Shown here: positions 15,519-24,877 of the stretch, piece after piece
Position numbering within the stretch: position 1 is the stretch's first letter
Layout of the letters: each line of letters opens with the position of its first letter
From: CAVALG01 sp963656085
Lineage (GTDB): Bacteria; Bacillota; Clostridia; Oscillospirales; Acutalibacteraceae
Direction: 5' to 3'
Length of the DNA stretch: 32,138 nt
Assembly (NCBI GenBank): GCA_963656085.1
Contig: CAVKHV010000012.1
Location: 1 to 32,138, forward strand
Notes under the pieces: model-generated
What the model saw: the letters and a program-made list of their open reading frames with translations, nothing else
What the model was told of the DNA's origin: nothing
The model's database searches: none
Translations under genes and position numbers: made by a program

Positions 15519-15791
15519 TTATTTAACAGCGTTTTTAAGAGCCTGACCTGCTTTGAAAGCAGGAACCTTTGTTGCCGGAATTGTTATAGTTGCTTTAGTC
15601 TGGGGGTTTCTGCCGGTTCTTTCCGGACGCTCGCGAACTTCAAAAGTACCGAAACCGATAAGTTGAATCTTCTCGCCGCCTTTAAGGCCGTCTGTGATCG
15701 ACTCGATAACGGCGTTAACCGCTGCGTCGGCATCCTTTTTGCTTAAATTTGCTTTTTCTGCAACTGCTGCAATAAGTTCTGTCTTGTTCAT
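15519..15791 (-). CDS. hup: HU-family DNA-binding protein
   Basis: A 90-residue HU: MNKTELIAAVAEKANLSKKDA at the N-terminus, a glycine-rich IQLIGFGTFEVRERPERTGRNPQT arm carrying the intercalating proline loop, and a VPAFKAGQALKNAVK end. HU bends and compacts chromosomal DNA. AGGAGG is 7 nt before ATG, and the promoter and terminator make it an independent, highly expressed unit. Its place corresponds to the yabN (mazG) position of the B. subtilis cluster. Confidence 0.97.
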   Translation of the reverse strand: MNKTELIAAVAEKANLSKKDADAAVNAVIESITDGLKGGEKIQLIGFGTFEVRERPERTGRNPQTKATITIPATKVPAFKAGQALKNAVK

Positions 15792-15818
15792 TTGAACAAC
15801 CTCCTGATTTTTTTAAGG

Positions 15819-15847
15819 CTTATAGCCGTTTTTTGTATCACTATCAA
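15819..15847 (-). promoter_or_regulatory. Sigma-A promoter of the HU gene
   Basis: On the minus strand TTGATA (15842-15847), 17 bp, TATAAG (15819-15824), leaving a leader of about 20 nt before ATG with AGGAGG inside. Confidence 0.6.
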
Positions 15848-15911
15848 CAACTTGTACAAAATGAAATCAAAATATCAAAAAAAGTTGCTAATTCTGATAA
15901 CTGATATTATT

Positions 15912-17618
15912 TTACCTTATTATTTTCAATTTTTCAAGTACTTTTGCAAATTTTTCTCCTTTTGGCAGGGATAATATATCATTTTTTTCAATACATTTGA
16001 AAATTATCAGTGAAAAAAGGTAGATTACGGCGGCAACTACAATTGAAAAAAGGGTAGTAAGTCTGCCGCCCGAAGTGAATTTTGAGAGCACCGCGTTGCA
16101 TAAAAAGGCGCCCGCCCCGCAAAGCACGCCCGAAAGCAGGGGTACCGCCAAAGTCTTTTTAAGCGCAGGCATGACGCCCGAATATTTTACAAGGCAGACA
16201 AAGTTTGCTATGGAAATATATCCGTAACAGCAAATTGTCCCTATCGGTGCGCCGATTATGTTTATTTGAGGTACGCCCACGAAAATAAAGTTTACAAGGA
16301 TTTTAAGGCAGGCACCGACGGCGATATTTTTAACCGGAACGGTCTGCTTGCCTATTGCCTGCAGCATACTTGTAAGCGGAACGGTAAAACCTGCAAATAT
16401 TGTTGCTACACCAAGCAGGCGAAGCATTTTTCCGCCTATTTCAACCGACGCGACGCTTGTATACAAAAGCCCCATAATACCGTCCGACAGTGCGATAAGT
16501 CCGAAACCTACAGGCATTGCTATGACGGCGGTGGTCTTTAAAATTATCTCGATATTTTTCTTTATATCATCACGGTTTTTTTCAACCCACGCGGTTGTAA
16601 GCACCGGGATAGCGCCGACGCCCAAAACCGACGTTATTGTGGGCATAAGGTTATAAAGCGTGAAGGCTTTGCTTCTTACGCCGTACAGGAACGTGGGCAT
16701 ATCGCTGTCTTTTAACATATCGGCAGCCTTAACGCCGGCGTTATAATCCTTAATTGACGCGGCATACATATCGCGAATTACGTTACCGTCGGTCTTCATA
16801 ATATGGCTTAACTGCGCTTTTACCATAGTTACATCAATAAGGCTTGTAATGTTGGTAGTAAGCGAACTGATAACGACCGGTACCGCAATTGTCACAAGGC
16901 ATTTTAAAATGTATCTTCCGCTGTCCGGCTCGGGAGAAAGCAGCAATTCCTCCTCGGTTATCATATCGCCCTTGCGGCGGTCGTGAATATAAAGATACAA
17001 TGCGCCGAGCGCCGTTCCGATAGTTATGCCGAGCATTGCGCCGGCGGCGGCAAACGCAACGCTGCCGGTGATTTTAAGAAAAGCGTATGCAAAGCCGTAA
17101 CCTATTATCAATTTTCCGAGCGCCTCGATAATATCGGAAACGGCGGTGGGGTACATATTCCGCAGCCCCTCATAATATCCGCGGTAAGCCGACATTATGC
17201 AGCAGAAAATGAGTGCGGGGGCGATTGCCAGCATACTGTAAACGCTGTGCCTGTCAGAGCCCGTTATAATCAGAAACGGATATATTGCCAGCAGCATTAT
17301 GGCAAATCCGCAAAGCCCCGTGACCCGGAATGCCCTTTTTGCTACCGAGAAGGTCTTGCGAGCCTCCCTGTATTTTTTCTTGGCTATATTTTCAGCCACC
17401 ATACGGGAAACGGCTATCGGCAGACCCGCCATAGAGAGCGAATATATCGGCAAAAACAAATCGTACGCCGACGAAAAATATCCGAACCCCAAATCGCCTA
17501 TAAGGTTTGAAAGGGGAATTTTGAATATCGCGCCGATGATCTTGACAATCACGGTTGACAGCACAAGTATAGCGGCACCTTGCAAAAAGCCCTGCTGCTT
17601 TCTGTTCTGATTTTCCAT
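15912..17618 (-). CDS. MOP-superfamily flippase, YabM/SpoVB-like polysaccharide biosynthesis protein
   Basis: A 568-residue protein with about 14 hydrophobic helices, the MOP exporter architecture (MATE, MurJ, Wzx, SpoVB). The N-terminus with FLQGAAILVLSTVIVKIIGAIFKIPLSNLIG is typical of the SpoVB/YabM branch, and a YRGYYEGLRNMYPTA segment near residue 145 is highly characteristic. Such proteins flip lipid-linked precursors of peptidoglycan or surface glycans; SpoVB is needed for spore cortex. Given its place upstream of the yab cluster it is the YabM equivalent. The start ATG follows the zinc-ribbon gene by 13 nt, so the two may share a transcript. Whether it acts in sporulation or growth cannot be told from sequence. 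Confidence 0.9.
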   Translation of the reverse strand: MENQNRKQQGFLQGAAILVLSTVIVKIIGAIFKIPLSNLIGDLGFGYFSSAYDLFLPIYSLSMAGLPIAVSRMVAENIAKKKYREARKTFSVAKRAFRVTGLCGFAIMLLAIYPFLIITGSDRHSVYSMLAIAPALIFCCIMSAYRGYYEGLRNMYPTAVSDIIEALGKLIIGYGFAYAFLKITGSVAFAAAGAMLGITIGTALGALYLYIHDRRKGDMITEEELLLSPEPDSGRYILKCLVTIAVPVVISSLTTNITSLIDVTMVKAQLSHIMKTDGNVIRDMYAASIKDYNAGVKAADMLKDSDMPTFLYGVRSKAFTLYNLMPTITSVLGVGAIPVLTTAWVEKNRDDIKKNIEIILKTTAVIAMPVGFGLIALSDGIMGLLYTSVASVEIGGKMLRLLGVATIFAGFTVPLTSMLQAIGKQTVPVKNIAVGACLKILVNFIFVGVPQINIIGAPIGTICCYGYISIANFVCLVKYSGVMPALKKTLAVPLLSGVLCGAGAFLCNAVLSKFTSGGRLTTLFSIVVAAVIYLFSLIIFKCIEKNDILSLPKGEKFAKVLEKLKIIR

Positions 17619-17631
17619 TATTTAAATTCCC

Positions 17632-17991
17632 TTATTTAAGCGATTCACCGCAGCCGTTGCAATATGACGCGTCGCTGCAATTTATTTTGCCGCATTTTGC
17701 ACACACTTTGCCGTTTTGCTGTTTTGCGATTTCTTTTTTAAGTTCGGCAATTCCGCTTTCTTTTTCCGATATTGCGGCTTTAAGTTCCGCTTCGGCTGCT
17801 TCGTCAACTTCCGCACCGCCCAAAACGGCATAATGCAGGCGGCCGAGCTGTTCATAGTCCGCGGCAAGTTTAACCGAAAGGCTGCGAGCCTTCATTTTCA
17901 GTTTTCCTACCGAGATAACCTCGTTGGTTTTATCGCCCAAAACTTCAAATGTGTCCTTTGCTTTGTCAAATGCTTCATCGAAAATTTTCAT
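17632..17991 (-). CDS. Zinc-ribbon protein with helical N-terminus
   Basis: A 119-residue soluble protein of unknown function. Residues 1-85 are helical and charged, with probable coiled coil (about 45-85, Ala/Glu/Lys rich). Residues 87-115 form a zinc ribbon, CAKCGKxN and YCNGCG. The same layout occurs in many small clostridial proteins. The start at 17991 was chosen because AAAGGATGG precedes it by 5 nt; an ATG three codons upstream sits inside that ribosome binding site. It has its own sigma-A promoter. Confidence 0.82.
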   Translation of the reverse strand: MKIFDEAFDKAKDTFEVLGDKTNEVISVGKLKMKARSLSVKLAADYEQLGRLHYAVLGGAEVDEAAEAELKAAISEKESGIAELKKEIAKQQNGKVCAKCGKINCSDASYCNGCGESLK

Positions 17992-18016
17992 AAATACCAT
18001 CCTTTCGTATAATGCT

Positions 18017-18045
18017 ATTATACAGTTTATATTTTAACAATTCAA
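18017..18045 (-). promoter_or_regulatory. Sigma-A promoter of the zinc-ribbon protein gene
   Basis: On the minus strand TTGAAT (18040-18045), 17 bp, perfect TATAAT (18017-18022), about 15 nt upstream of the ribosome binding site. Confidence 0.7.
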
Positions 18046-18059
18046 CAACAAATTGTTAA
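18034..18059. repeat. A/T-rich inverted repeat overlapping the hemZ stop and the next promoter
   Basis: TTAACAATT (18034-18042) and AATTGTTAA (18051-18059), a perfect 9-bp repeat with an 8-nt loop. It covers the hemZ stop codon (18056-18058) and touches the -35 at 18040-18045. It is too A/T-rich for a strong terminator and could be an operator. Confidence 0.5.
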
Positions 18060-19534
18060 TCTGATTCCGCATCGAATTTTTTATAAAATTCGGATATTTG
18101 TGATTTTCGCTCTATGGCGACATTAAATCGACTTATATATTCATACGGGTATTTATAATTGAATATCCGTTCAATACTGTCGCCGTTCGGCCGGCGCAAC
18201 TTGGTAACCGCCGACGCGCCGCAGGCAAGTATGGTATGGGTTTCGTCCATAATATAGACGTTATAAAGCCCCTCATACCCCGGTTTGGCGTAGCCGACAT
18301 TTTCAAGATTGCCCACGGTTTTGCCCTGCCTGTACATATAATACGGCAATATGCCCGCCGCTGTCAATCTGTCGTAGGCGCTGTCCGTCATTTTACCCAC
18401 GGTTTCACCTGCCGAAAGGTCAAACACTTTACCCTGTTTACTAAGTCCCGACGCCCGTTTTACCGACAGCGTATGTACGGTAACATTTTCGGGGTCGAGT
18501 TCCAGAACTTTTGTAAGCGTATCGTTGAAACTTTCGGGCGTATCGCCGTCAAGCCCCGCTATAAGGTCGGTATTGATATTATTATGCCCTTCGGCACGGG
18601 CGAGATTAAAGGCGTCAACCGTCATTGCGGCGGTGTGCTTTCTGCCTGCAAGGCGCAGCACTTCGTCATTCATTGTTTGCGGATTTATGCTTATACGGGT
18701 TGCGCCGCACCGTTTTATTGCGCGCAGTTTTTCCCTTGTTACCGTGTCGGGTCTGCCTGCTTCTACCGTAAATTCGGCAAGGTGCGAAGTATCAAACCTG
18801 CTTGTAACGGTATCCATAACGGCAGAGAGTTGCTCAGCCGACAGTGTGGTGGGTGTTCCGCCGCCTATGTAAGCTGTTTGCAGCGTCAGCCCCAGTTCCT
18901 TTGCCGCCGAGGCGGTGTATTCAAGTTCGCGTATAAGCAGTTCGACATACTGCGGTATAAGTTTTTCGGCGCTTTCTACCGAATGGGAAACAAAGGAACA
19001 GTATTTGCAGCGTGACGGGCAAAACGGCACCGAAATATATAAACTGAAAGCGCGCGGCAGGGATGCGTCTATAATTTTTTCTTCTCGGCTGAGGCAGGCG
19101 GAGCAAAGCGCCGCTTTACGCTCGCTAACAAGCATTTGAGAACTGAAAAGTCGGTCGGCTTCCGCCGTGCCGTATTCCGCCCTCATTCGGGACAAGAGTC
19201 TCGCAGGGCGGATACCCGTCAGTATTCCCCAAGGGGGACGGTAGCCCGTAACATCGGCAAAAAGTTCGTACAAGAGTCTTGCAAGGCATAATTCGGTTTC
19301 TCTTTCGGTTGCCGCGGCAGGCAGCGTTTCCGATCTTTCGGTGCGTTTTCCGCCCGCCGAAAGCGATACCTCCGCTTTTAAAAGTCCGCCGTCTTTTGCC
19401 AGCACCGTAAGCACCGCGTCGCAGTCCGACGGCGGCATTTCGCTTATAAAACTGAATTTCATAAACGGCAGAAAAAGCCTTGCGACCTTTTCAAGTTCAT
19501 ATTTAAAATCGTGCCCGATTATTGAAAAATACAT
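18056..19534 (-). CDS. hemZ: Radical SAM coproporphyrinogen dehydrogenase-like protein HemZ
   Basis: A 492-residue member of the oxygen-independent coproporphyrinogen III oxidase family. The N-terminal extension contains GYRPPWGILTGIRPARL (about 98-112), a hallmark of HemZ as opposed to HemN or HemW. The radical SAM CX3CX2C is Cys172, Cys176, Cys179, followed by an AYIGGGTPT motif. HemZ is proposed to act in anaerobic haem synthesis, but clostridia that lack the rest of that pathway also keep the gene, so the true substrate here is uncertain. It follows the MBL gene by 12 nt in the recJ-relA-dtd-MBL-hemZ group. Confidence 0.9.
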   Translation of the reverse strand: MYFSIIGHDFKYELEKVARLFLPFMKFSFISEMPPSDCDAVLTVLAKDGGLLKAEVSLSAGGKRTERSETLPAAATERETELCLARLLYELFADVTGYRPPWGILTGIRPARLLSRMRAEYGTAEADRLFSSQMLVSERKAALCSACLSREEKIIDASLPRAFSLYISVPFCPSRCKYCSFVSHSVESAEKLIPQYVELLIRELEYTASAAKELGLTLQTAYIGGGTPTTLSAEQLSAVMDTVTSRFDTSHLAEFTVEAGRPDTVTREKLRAIKRCGATRISINPQTMNDEVLRLAGRKHTAAMTVDAFNLARAEGHNNINTDLIAGLDGDTPESFNDTLTKVLELDPENVTVHTLSVKRASGLSKQGKVFDLSAGETVGKMTDSAYDRLTAAGILPYYMYRQGKTVGNLENVGYAKPGYEGLYNVYIMDETHTILACGASAVTKLRRPNGDSIERIFNYKYPYEYISRFNVAIERKSQISEFYKKFDAESD

Positions 19535-19546
19535 AGTTTCCGCTTT

Positions 19547-20188
19547 CTAAATTCCCGCATAGCCGATATACGGGTTGTTCTGTTTTTCGTATCCGATCGT
19601 CGTTTTTTCGCCGTGACCGGGTAAAACGGTAATATTACCGTCAAGTTCCGCAAGTCTTTTAAGCGAAGATATCATCTGTTCGCCGTTGCCGCCGGGCAGG
19701 TCGGTTCTGCCTACCGACTCCTTAAACAGGGTATCGCCGCTGAAAAGACGGTCGCCTATTAAATAGCAGACCGAGCCTTTTGTATGGCCGGGGGTATGGA
19801 TTACCGAAATATTTATATTGCCGAACGAGAGGTTATCCCCGTCCTGCACCGTTACGGTTTTGCCCTTATACTCGGTAAAGGGGTAAAACCTGCCGTATTT
19901 GGAATTAAGCCCGAAATCGGGATCGGAGAGCGCCGGTGCATCGGCGGGATGAATAACGGCGCAAACCCCGCTGTTTCCGCAAAGTTCCGCATAATGCCCA
20001 AGCGCCGAGATATGGTCGCAGTGACCGTGAGTAAGCAATATTGCCTTTAATTTTTTGCCGAGTTCCGCAATCCTTTTATCAAGCGAGGGCAGCGGCGCGC
20101 CGCAGTCGATCATAACGGCGGCTTCGCCCTCTGTAATCACATAACTGTTTGAATGTAACATGCCCACGCTGTAAACTTCGATATCCAT
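19547..20188 (-). CDS. MBL-fold metallo-hydrolase, glyoxalase II-like
   Basis: A 213-residue metallo-beta-lactamase fold hydrolase. The first metal motif HxHxDH is His54-x-His56-x-Asp58-His59. Further ligands are the His in TPGHTKGS (about 132) and the conserved FSGDTLF aspartate (about 152). The PGHG near the C-terminus fits the short YqgX/GloB-like branch. The ATG at 20188 was chosen: GGAGG lies 7 nt upstream and the gene begins 1 nt after the dtd stop. A longer frame to 20215 would overlap dtd. The exact substrate, perhaps a glutathione-like or other thioester, is not known. Confidence 0.9.
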   Translation of the reverse strand: MDIEVYSVGMLHSNSYVITEGEAAVMIDCGAPLPSLDKRIAELGKKLKAILLTHGHCDHISALGHYAELCGNSGVCAVIHPADAPALSDPDFGLNSKYGRFYPFTEYKGKTVTVQDGDNLSFGNINISVIHTPGHTKGSVCYLIGDRLFSGDTLFKESVGRTDLPGGNGEQMISSLKRLAELDGNITVLPGHGEKTTIGYEKQNNPYIGYAGI

Positions 20189-20189
20189 T

Positions 20190-20645
20190 TTATTTCCTCC
20201 ACATTCTGCTGTCAAGCGTAACGGTTATTGGACCGTTCAAATGGGTTTCTATAAACATTTCCGCGCCGAAAACGCCGTGCTCAACGCGTTTTACACCTGC
20301 CGCCCGAAGCCTATCCATAAAATAATTATACAAGCGATCCGCTTTTTGCGGTTCCATAGCGTTGATATAAGACGGGCGGTTTCCCTTTTTGGTATCGGCG
20401 CAGAGCGTAAAATTAGACACTGCCAGCGCGTCATACCCCATATCAAGCAAGGAAAGGTTCATTTTATCGTTTTTATCGCAGAACACGCGCAGTTTAGCCG
20501 CTTTTTGTGCTAATATTTCCGCGTCCGCTTCCGTGTCGTCCGAAAACACGCCCACAAGTATAAACAAGCCCTTACCTATCTTTCCGCAGACGCTGTTTTC
20601 TACCGTTACGGCTGCGGAATCCACTCTTTGTATTATTATTTGCAC
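20190..20645 (-). CDS. dtd: D-aminoacyl-tRNA deacylase
   Basis: Dtd removes D-amino acids (and glycine from tRNA-Ala) from mischarged tRNA. The 151-residue length matches the family. The catalytic SxxTL loop is seen as VSNFTLCAD (about 77-85) and the cross-dimer Gly-Pro motif as LNGPITV (about 137-143). The N-terminal MQIIIQRVDSAAVTV is diagnostic. The start is GTG with AGAGGCG upstream. It follows relA by 12 nt, the same relA-dtd order found in B. subtilis. Confidence 0.96.
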   Translation of the reverse strand: MQIIIQRVDSAAVTVENSVCGKIGKGLFILVGVFSDDTEADAEILAQKAAKLRVFCDKNDKMNLSLLDMGYDALAVSNFTLCADTKKGNRPSYINAMEPQKADRLYNYFMDRLRAAGVKRVEHGVFGAEMFIETHLNGPITVTLDSRMWRK

Positions 20646-20657
20646 GGTATCGCCTCT

Positions 20658-22847
20658 TTACTGATTTCTTCTGTCGACCGAAAAAACGCCGTTTATCTTT
20701 TCAAGTTTTGAGCAGATCGTGTGCAGATGTTCAATACTTTCAATACTTACGGTGACGGTTATTTCGGCATTGCCGCCTTTAAGTTCGCGCGCGTTGAAGC
20801 GGTGCATATTCACCCTCATATTCGCAAGAAGCATAGTTATATCCGCTACCAGACCGTCCCTGTCGTCGGCAATTATCGTTAATGTGGACTTAAAGCGTTT
20901 GCTGTGCTGTCTGTCCCAATATGCGGGAATCCAGCGTTCGGGTTCTTCGCAGTCCTGCAAATTACGGGGGACGTTGTTGCAGTCCCTTTTATGGATAGAA
21001 ACGCCGTGACCGCGGGTTATAAAGCCGATTATCGGGTCGCCAGGCAGAGGCGCGCAGCAGCGCGAAAGTTTGATAAGGCAGTTATCCACACCCTCAACTA
21101 TAACGCCGTCCTGCGACTTGGTGCCGTGATGTTCGGTTATATAACTGTCGGGGTTTACAGCCTCCTCCGCTTTTTTGCGGTTCAGGTATTCCTCTTTAAC
21201 GCGCGCCATAATTTTGGTAAGGGATATGCCGCCGTAACCTATCGCGGCATAGAAATCGTCCGCCGTTTCAAAACGCTGGCGTTTTGCTATTTCAAGCACG
21301 AAGTCCTTATATTCATCATCGGTCAGGCGGATGCGGTTCCTTGAAAATTCGCGGTCGAGTTCCGCTTTGCCGTTTTCGATATTTTCGGGGCGGCGTTCCT
21401 TTTTAAACCATGCGCGTATTTTGCTGCGCGCCTGACTTGTTTTGGCAATAGTCATCCAGTCGCGGCTCGGACCGTGACCCTGCTGCTGGGTTGTAAGTAT
21501 TTCTATTATTTCGCCGGTTTTAATAACGTGGTTAAGTTGGACTATCTTACCGTCCGCCTTTGCACCGACCATCTTTGCGCCGACGGCGCTGTGTATGGCG
21601 TAGGCAAAGTCGATAACGGTTGAACCTGCCGGCAGGTTTATAACGTCGCCTTTCGGGGTTACGGCAAAGACGTCCTCCTGGTTCAGGTCGGTTTTAATGG
21701 TTTGTACGATATCGTCGTCACCCTCGGCATCCTTTTGGCTTTCAAGTATCTGGCGTATCCATTTAAGGCGTTCTTCAAGTTTGGCGTCGTTCCTGTTTAT
21801 GCCCTCTTTATATTTCCAGTGCGCGGCTATACCGTATTCAGCCGTGTGGTGCATATCCCATGTTCTTATCTGTATTTCAAACGGTACGCCTTCCCTGCCT
21901 ATTACGGTTGTATGAAGCGACTGGTACATATTCGGCTTAGGGGTTGAGATATAATCTTTAAATCTGCCGGGAATCGGGCGGAACATATCGTGCATAACGC
22001 CCAGAATATTATAGCAGTTATTGACCGTGTCGGTTATTATACGCACGGCATAGATATCATATATTTCATCAAAAGCTTTGCCCTGGATATACATTTTGCG
22101 GTATATCCCGTGTATAGATTTAACGCGCCCCTCTATATAAATGTCGGGAACAAATTCGGTCACGCGGCGGCGGATACGTTCCTGAATATCCTTAAGAAAT
22201 TGCTCGCGGTAAGTCTTTTTGGAAGCAAGCAGGTTCTCGATCTCCTTATAGGCTACGGGGTCAAGGTGGGCAATTGCCAAGTCCTCAAGTTCCTCTTTCA
22301 CCGCGCGTATACCTAAGCGGTGTGCAATGGGGGCGTATATTTCAAGCGTTTCACGTGATTTGTCGCGGCGCTTTTGCTCGGGCATAAAGTCGATTGTACG
22401 CATATTATGCAGTCGGTCTGCCAATTTGATTATTATAACGCGGATATCCTCCGCCATTGCAATAAACATTTTACGCACATTTTCCGCCTGCTGCTGCTCG
22501 TGCGTGGAGTAGGGTATTTTACCGAGTTTTGTAACCCCGTCCACCAGCATCGCAACCTCTTTACCGAACTGTTTATTGATAGTTTCGGGCGTGATCTCGG
22601 TATCTTCTATTACATCGTGCAGCAGAGCCGCCTCGATAGCCTCGCTGTCAAGGCCCATTTTTATTATTATACAAGCAACCGAAAACGGGTGTAAAAAGTA
22701 CGGCTCGCCCGACAGGCGTTTCTGCCCGTTATGTGCGGTATAGCACAGATCCAGCGCGCGCATAATTCCGTCACGGTCATAATTTCCTTTTTGTTCATCC
22801 AACAGTTCCGTTATTTTTTCGCGGCAGTTTTCTACTGTTGCGTCCAT
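20658..22847 (-). CDS. relA: Bifunctional (p)ppGpp synthetase/hydrolase
   Basis: A 729-residue long RelA/SpoT homologue that makes and degrades the stringent-response alarmone. The N-terminal HD hydrolase domain is intact (His53, His77-Asp78, EDT at 81-83, ADRLHNMR near 142-149), so hydrolysis should work. The synthetase domain (about 240-350) ends in EIQIRTWDMHHTAEYG. A TGS domain (about 395-455), a zinc-finger-like conserved region with RCCAPLPGD and a C-terminal ACT domain (about 655-725) follow. The ATG shares 1 nt with the recJ stop, so the two are translationally coupled. Confidence 0.97.
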   Translation of the reverse strand: MDATVENCREKITELLDEQKGNYDRDGIMRALDLCYTAHNGQKRLSGEPYFLHPFSVACIIIKMGLDSEAIEAALLHDVIEDTEITPETINKQFGKEVAMLVDGVTKLGKIPYSTHEQQQAENVRKMFIAMAEDIRVIIIKLADRLHNMRTIDFMPEQKRRDKSRETLEIYAPIAHRLGIRAVKEELEDLAIAHLDPVAYKEIENLLASKKTYREQFLKDIQERIRRRVTEFVPDIYIEGRVKSIHGIYRKMYIQGKAFDEIYDIYAVRIITDTVNNCYNILGVMHDMFRPIPGRFKDYISTPKPNMYQSLHTTVIGREGVPFEIQIRTWDMHHTAEYGIAAHWKYKEGINRNDAKLEERLKWIRQILESQKDAEGDDDIVQTIKTDLNQEDVFAVTPKGDVINLPAGSTVIDFAYAIHSAVGAKMVGAKADGKIVQLNHVIKTGEIIEILTTQQQGHGPSRDWMTIAKTSQARSKIRAWFKKERRPENIENGKAELDREFSRNRIRLTDDEYKDFVLEIAKRQRFETADDFYAAIGYGGISLTKIMARVKEEYLNRKKAEEAVNPDSYITEHHGTKSQDGVIVEGVDNCLIKLSRCCAPLPGDPIIGFITRGHGVSIHKRDCNNVPRNLQDCEEPERWIPAYWDRQHSKRFKSTLTIIADDRDGLVADITMLLANMRVNMHRFNARELKGGNAEITVTVSIESIEHLHTICSKLEKINGVFSVDRRNQ

Positions 22848-24877
22848 TATTTTACACCTGCCTTTTTCTTTAGTTTTGCAAGCACCAAAGAATTATTCAT
22901 ATCGTTTTTCGGAGCCGACGGCATTACCGAATAGGCACGGCGTCCGCCGGACGCGGTGCTTTGCAAAAAGCCGAGTTCGCCCAATATTTCGGTGCAGACC
23001 ATCGCCATAGCATACGGTATTTTTTTATTAAGCAGCGCCGCGAGACGGTCGCTGTTTATGGGAGAAAACGTCCTTACGGCGTTATATACCATACCGAGCT
23101 GTGCGCGGTCCGGCAGCAGCGCGGCTGCATCCTCCCCGGTTGTTTCGCCCCGTTTATATCTCTCATACAGTCTTATCTGGTTTTCGGTTTCTTTTTGGTC
23201 GGCATCGCTCGGTCTTATATCTTTTATTTTAACCGAAACGCCGACGTTACCGTTAAAAACATTTTCCTCCAATGTTACGACAATATCAAGCATACTGTTT
23301 ATAAAATACGGAAACACGTCCGCTGAACAGCCGAAAAGCAACGCCGTGAAACGGACGCCGTCCCTTTCGAAACCGAGCCGCAGGTGCTTACCTCCGCCTA
23401 TGGCGTTTATTTCCGTAAGCCTGACATTCATAACGGCAAACAAAGGCACCGGATTACCGGTACCGAACGGTTCAAGTGACGATATTTCATTTGCTATTTC
23501 AAGCGAGAGGGCGGTCGGTTTTAATTTACAGTCGATATGCAGTTCGGGGAACGGCATTTCGCAAAGGCTTGCAAACCCGTTAATTTTATTCCTGAAGGCG
23601 GAGATGTTCTCACGTTTCAGCGTAACGCCCGCCGCCATACTGTGGCCGCCGAATTTCTCGGTGGTTTCGGCGGCAAATGCAAGTGCGTCAAACAATGAAA
23701 AGCCTTCTATACTTCTGCCCGAACCGTGATACACATCGCCGTCGCCGCTTAATACTATGCAGGGTCTGCCGTATTTTTCGGTAAGTTTTGCAGCGACTAT
23801 TCCGACGACGCCGGGGTGCCAGCCTTCACCGCCGACGACTATAACCTTATCGTACTGCATCAACCCGCGTTCTATGGTAACGCACGCCTCGCCGAATATC
23901 TGCTGCTCGGTATTACGGCGCTGCGTGTTTGCGGCGCAGATTTCCTCCGCTAAGCGGATGGCTTCATCCTTATCGTTAGTAAGGAGAAGCTGCGCGGCAC
24001 GGTCGGCACTGCCCATTCTGCCTGCGGCATTTATGCGCGGTGCAATCCCGAAAGCGATATCGGTAGAATTAAGATTGCCCCTGCTGAGTCCGGCAGATTC
24101 GGTGAGTGCGGCAATTCCCGGAGTCGGGCTGTCGTTTATCATTTCAAGCCCGACGCGGACAAAGGACCTGTTTTCGCCGCAAAGCGGCATTACATCGGCA
24201 ACGGTACCGAGCGCAACAAGGTCGGCATAATCATAAATCAGTTCTTCAGGGGCAGCGTCCTCCACGGCACAGATGACCTTGAATGCAACTCCTGCGCCCG
24301 AAAGCCCCTTAAACACGTCGCCGCCGCAGATATAGGGGTCAACCACCGCGGCAGCGGCAGGAAGTTCGTCTTTAGGCAGGTGGTGATCGGTCACCACCAC
24401 TTCCATACCGAGGGAATTTGCATAATCCACCTCTTCGGTTGCGGCTATGCCGTTATCGACCGTTATTATTAGTTTTGCACCCATATTTGCAATAAGGTCT
24501 ATTTTTGATTTATTAAGTCCGTAACCGTCGGTTTCACGGTCTGGTATTACATAAAACACATCGGCATATTTGCTGCACAGGTAACGGAACATTATGACGG
24601 TAGCCGTAACACCGTCACAGTCATAGTCGCCGTACACGGCAATCTTTTTGCCCGACTCGATATATTCCCTTATTTTAGCGGCTGCCTCGCCGATGCCGTC
24701 AAGGGCGAACGGACTGTCAAGCATAATTTCATCCGAAATAAATTCCTCTATTTCAAACGGCTCGGTATACCCGCGTGACAGGAGTATAAGCGCGGTTAAA
24801 GGCGATATATCACATTCCTCGGCAAGGTCTTTTGCATACTCTTTGTCTGCATCGGCAAAACACCATTTTTTATACAT
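22847..24877 (-). CDS. recJ: Single-stranded DNA-specific 5'-3' exonuclease RecJ
   Basis: RecJ resects 5' strands in recombination and base-excision repair. The DHH phosphoesterase motifs are present: GDYDCDG (Asp84, Asp86, Asp88) and TDHHLP (Asp164-His165-His166). A DHHA1 domain includes RINAAGRMG (about 283-291) and GRSIEGFSLFDAL with FGGHSMAAG (about 390-420). At 676 residues it is about 100 longer than E. coli RecJ; the extra C-terminal part (about 590-676), with a winged-helix look, is usual in Firmicutes. The start overlaps metA by 8 nt and has AAGGGAG 9 nt upstream. Confidence 0.96.
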   Translation of the reverse strand: MYKKWCFADADKEYAKDLAEECDISPLTALILLSRGYTEPFEIEEFISDEIMLDSPFALDGIGEAAAKIREYIESGKKIAVYGDYDCDGVTATVIMFRYLCSKYADVFYVIPDRETDGYGLNKSKIDLIANMGAKLIITVDNGIAATEEVDYANSLGMEVVVTDHHLPKDELPAAAAVVDPYICGGDVFKGLSGAGVAFKVICAVEDAAPEELIYDYADLVALGTVADVMPLCGENRSFVRVGLEMINDSPTPGIAALTESAGLSRGNLNSTDIAFGIAPRINAAGRMGSADRAAQLLLTNDKDEAIRLAEEICAANTQRRNTEQQIFGEACVTIERGLMQYDKVIVVGGEGWHPGVVGIVAAKLTEKYGRPCIVLSGDGDVYHGSGRSIEGFSLFDALAFAAETTEKFGGHSMAAGVTLKRENISAFRNKINGFASLCEMPFPELHIDCKLKPTALSLEIANEISSLEPFGTGNPVPLFAVMNVRLTEINAIGGGKHLRLGFERDGVRFTALLFGCSADVFPYFINSMLDIVVTLEENVFNGNVGVSVKIKDIRPSDADQKETENQIRLYERYKRGETTGEDAAALLPDRAQLGMVYNAVRTFSPINSDRLAALLNKKIPYAMAMVCTEILGELGFLQSTASGGRRAYSVMPSAPKNDMNNSLVLAKLKKKAGVK

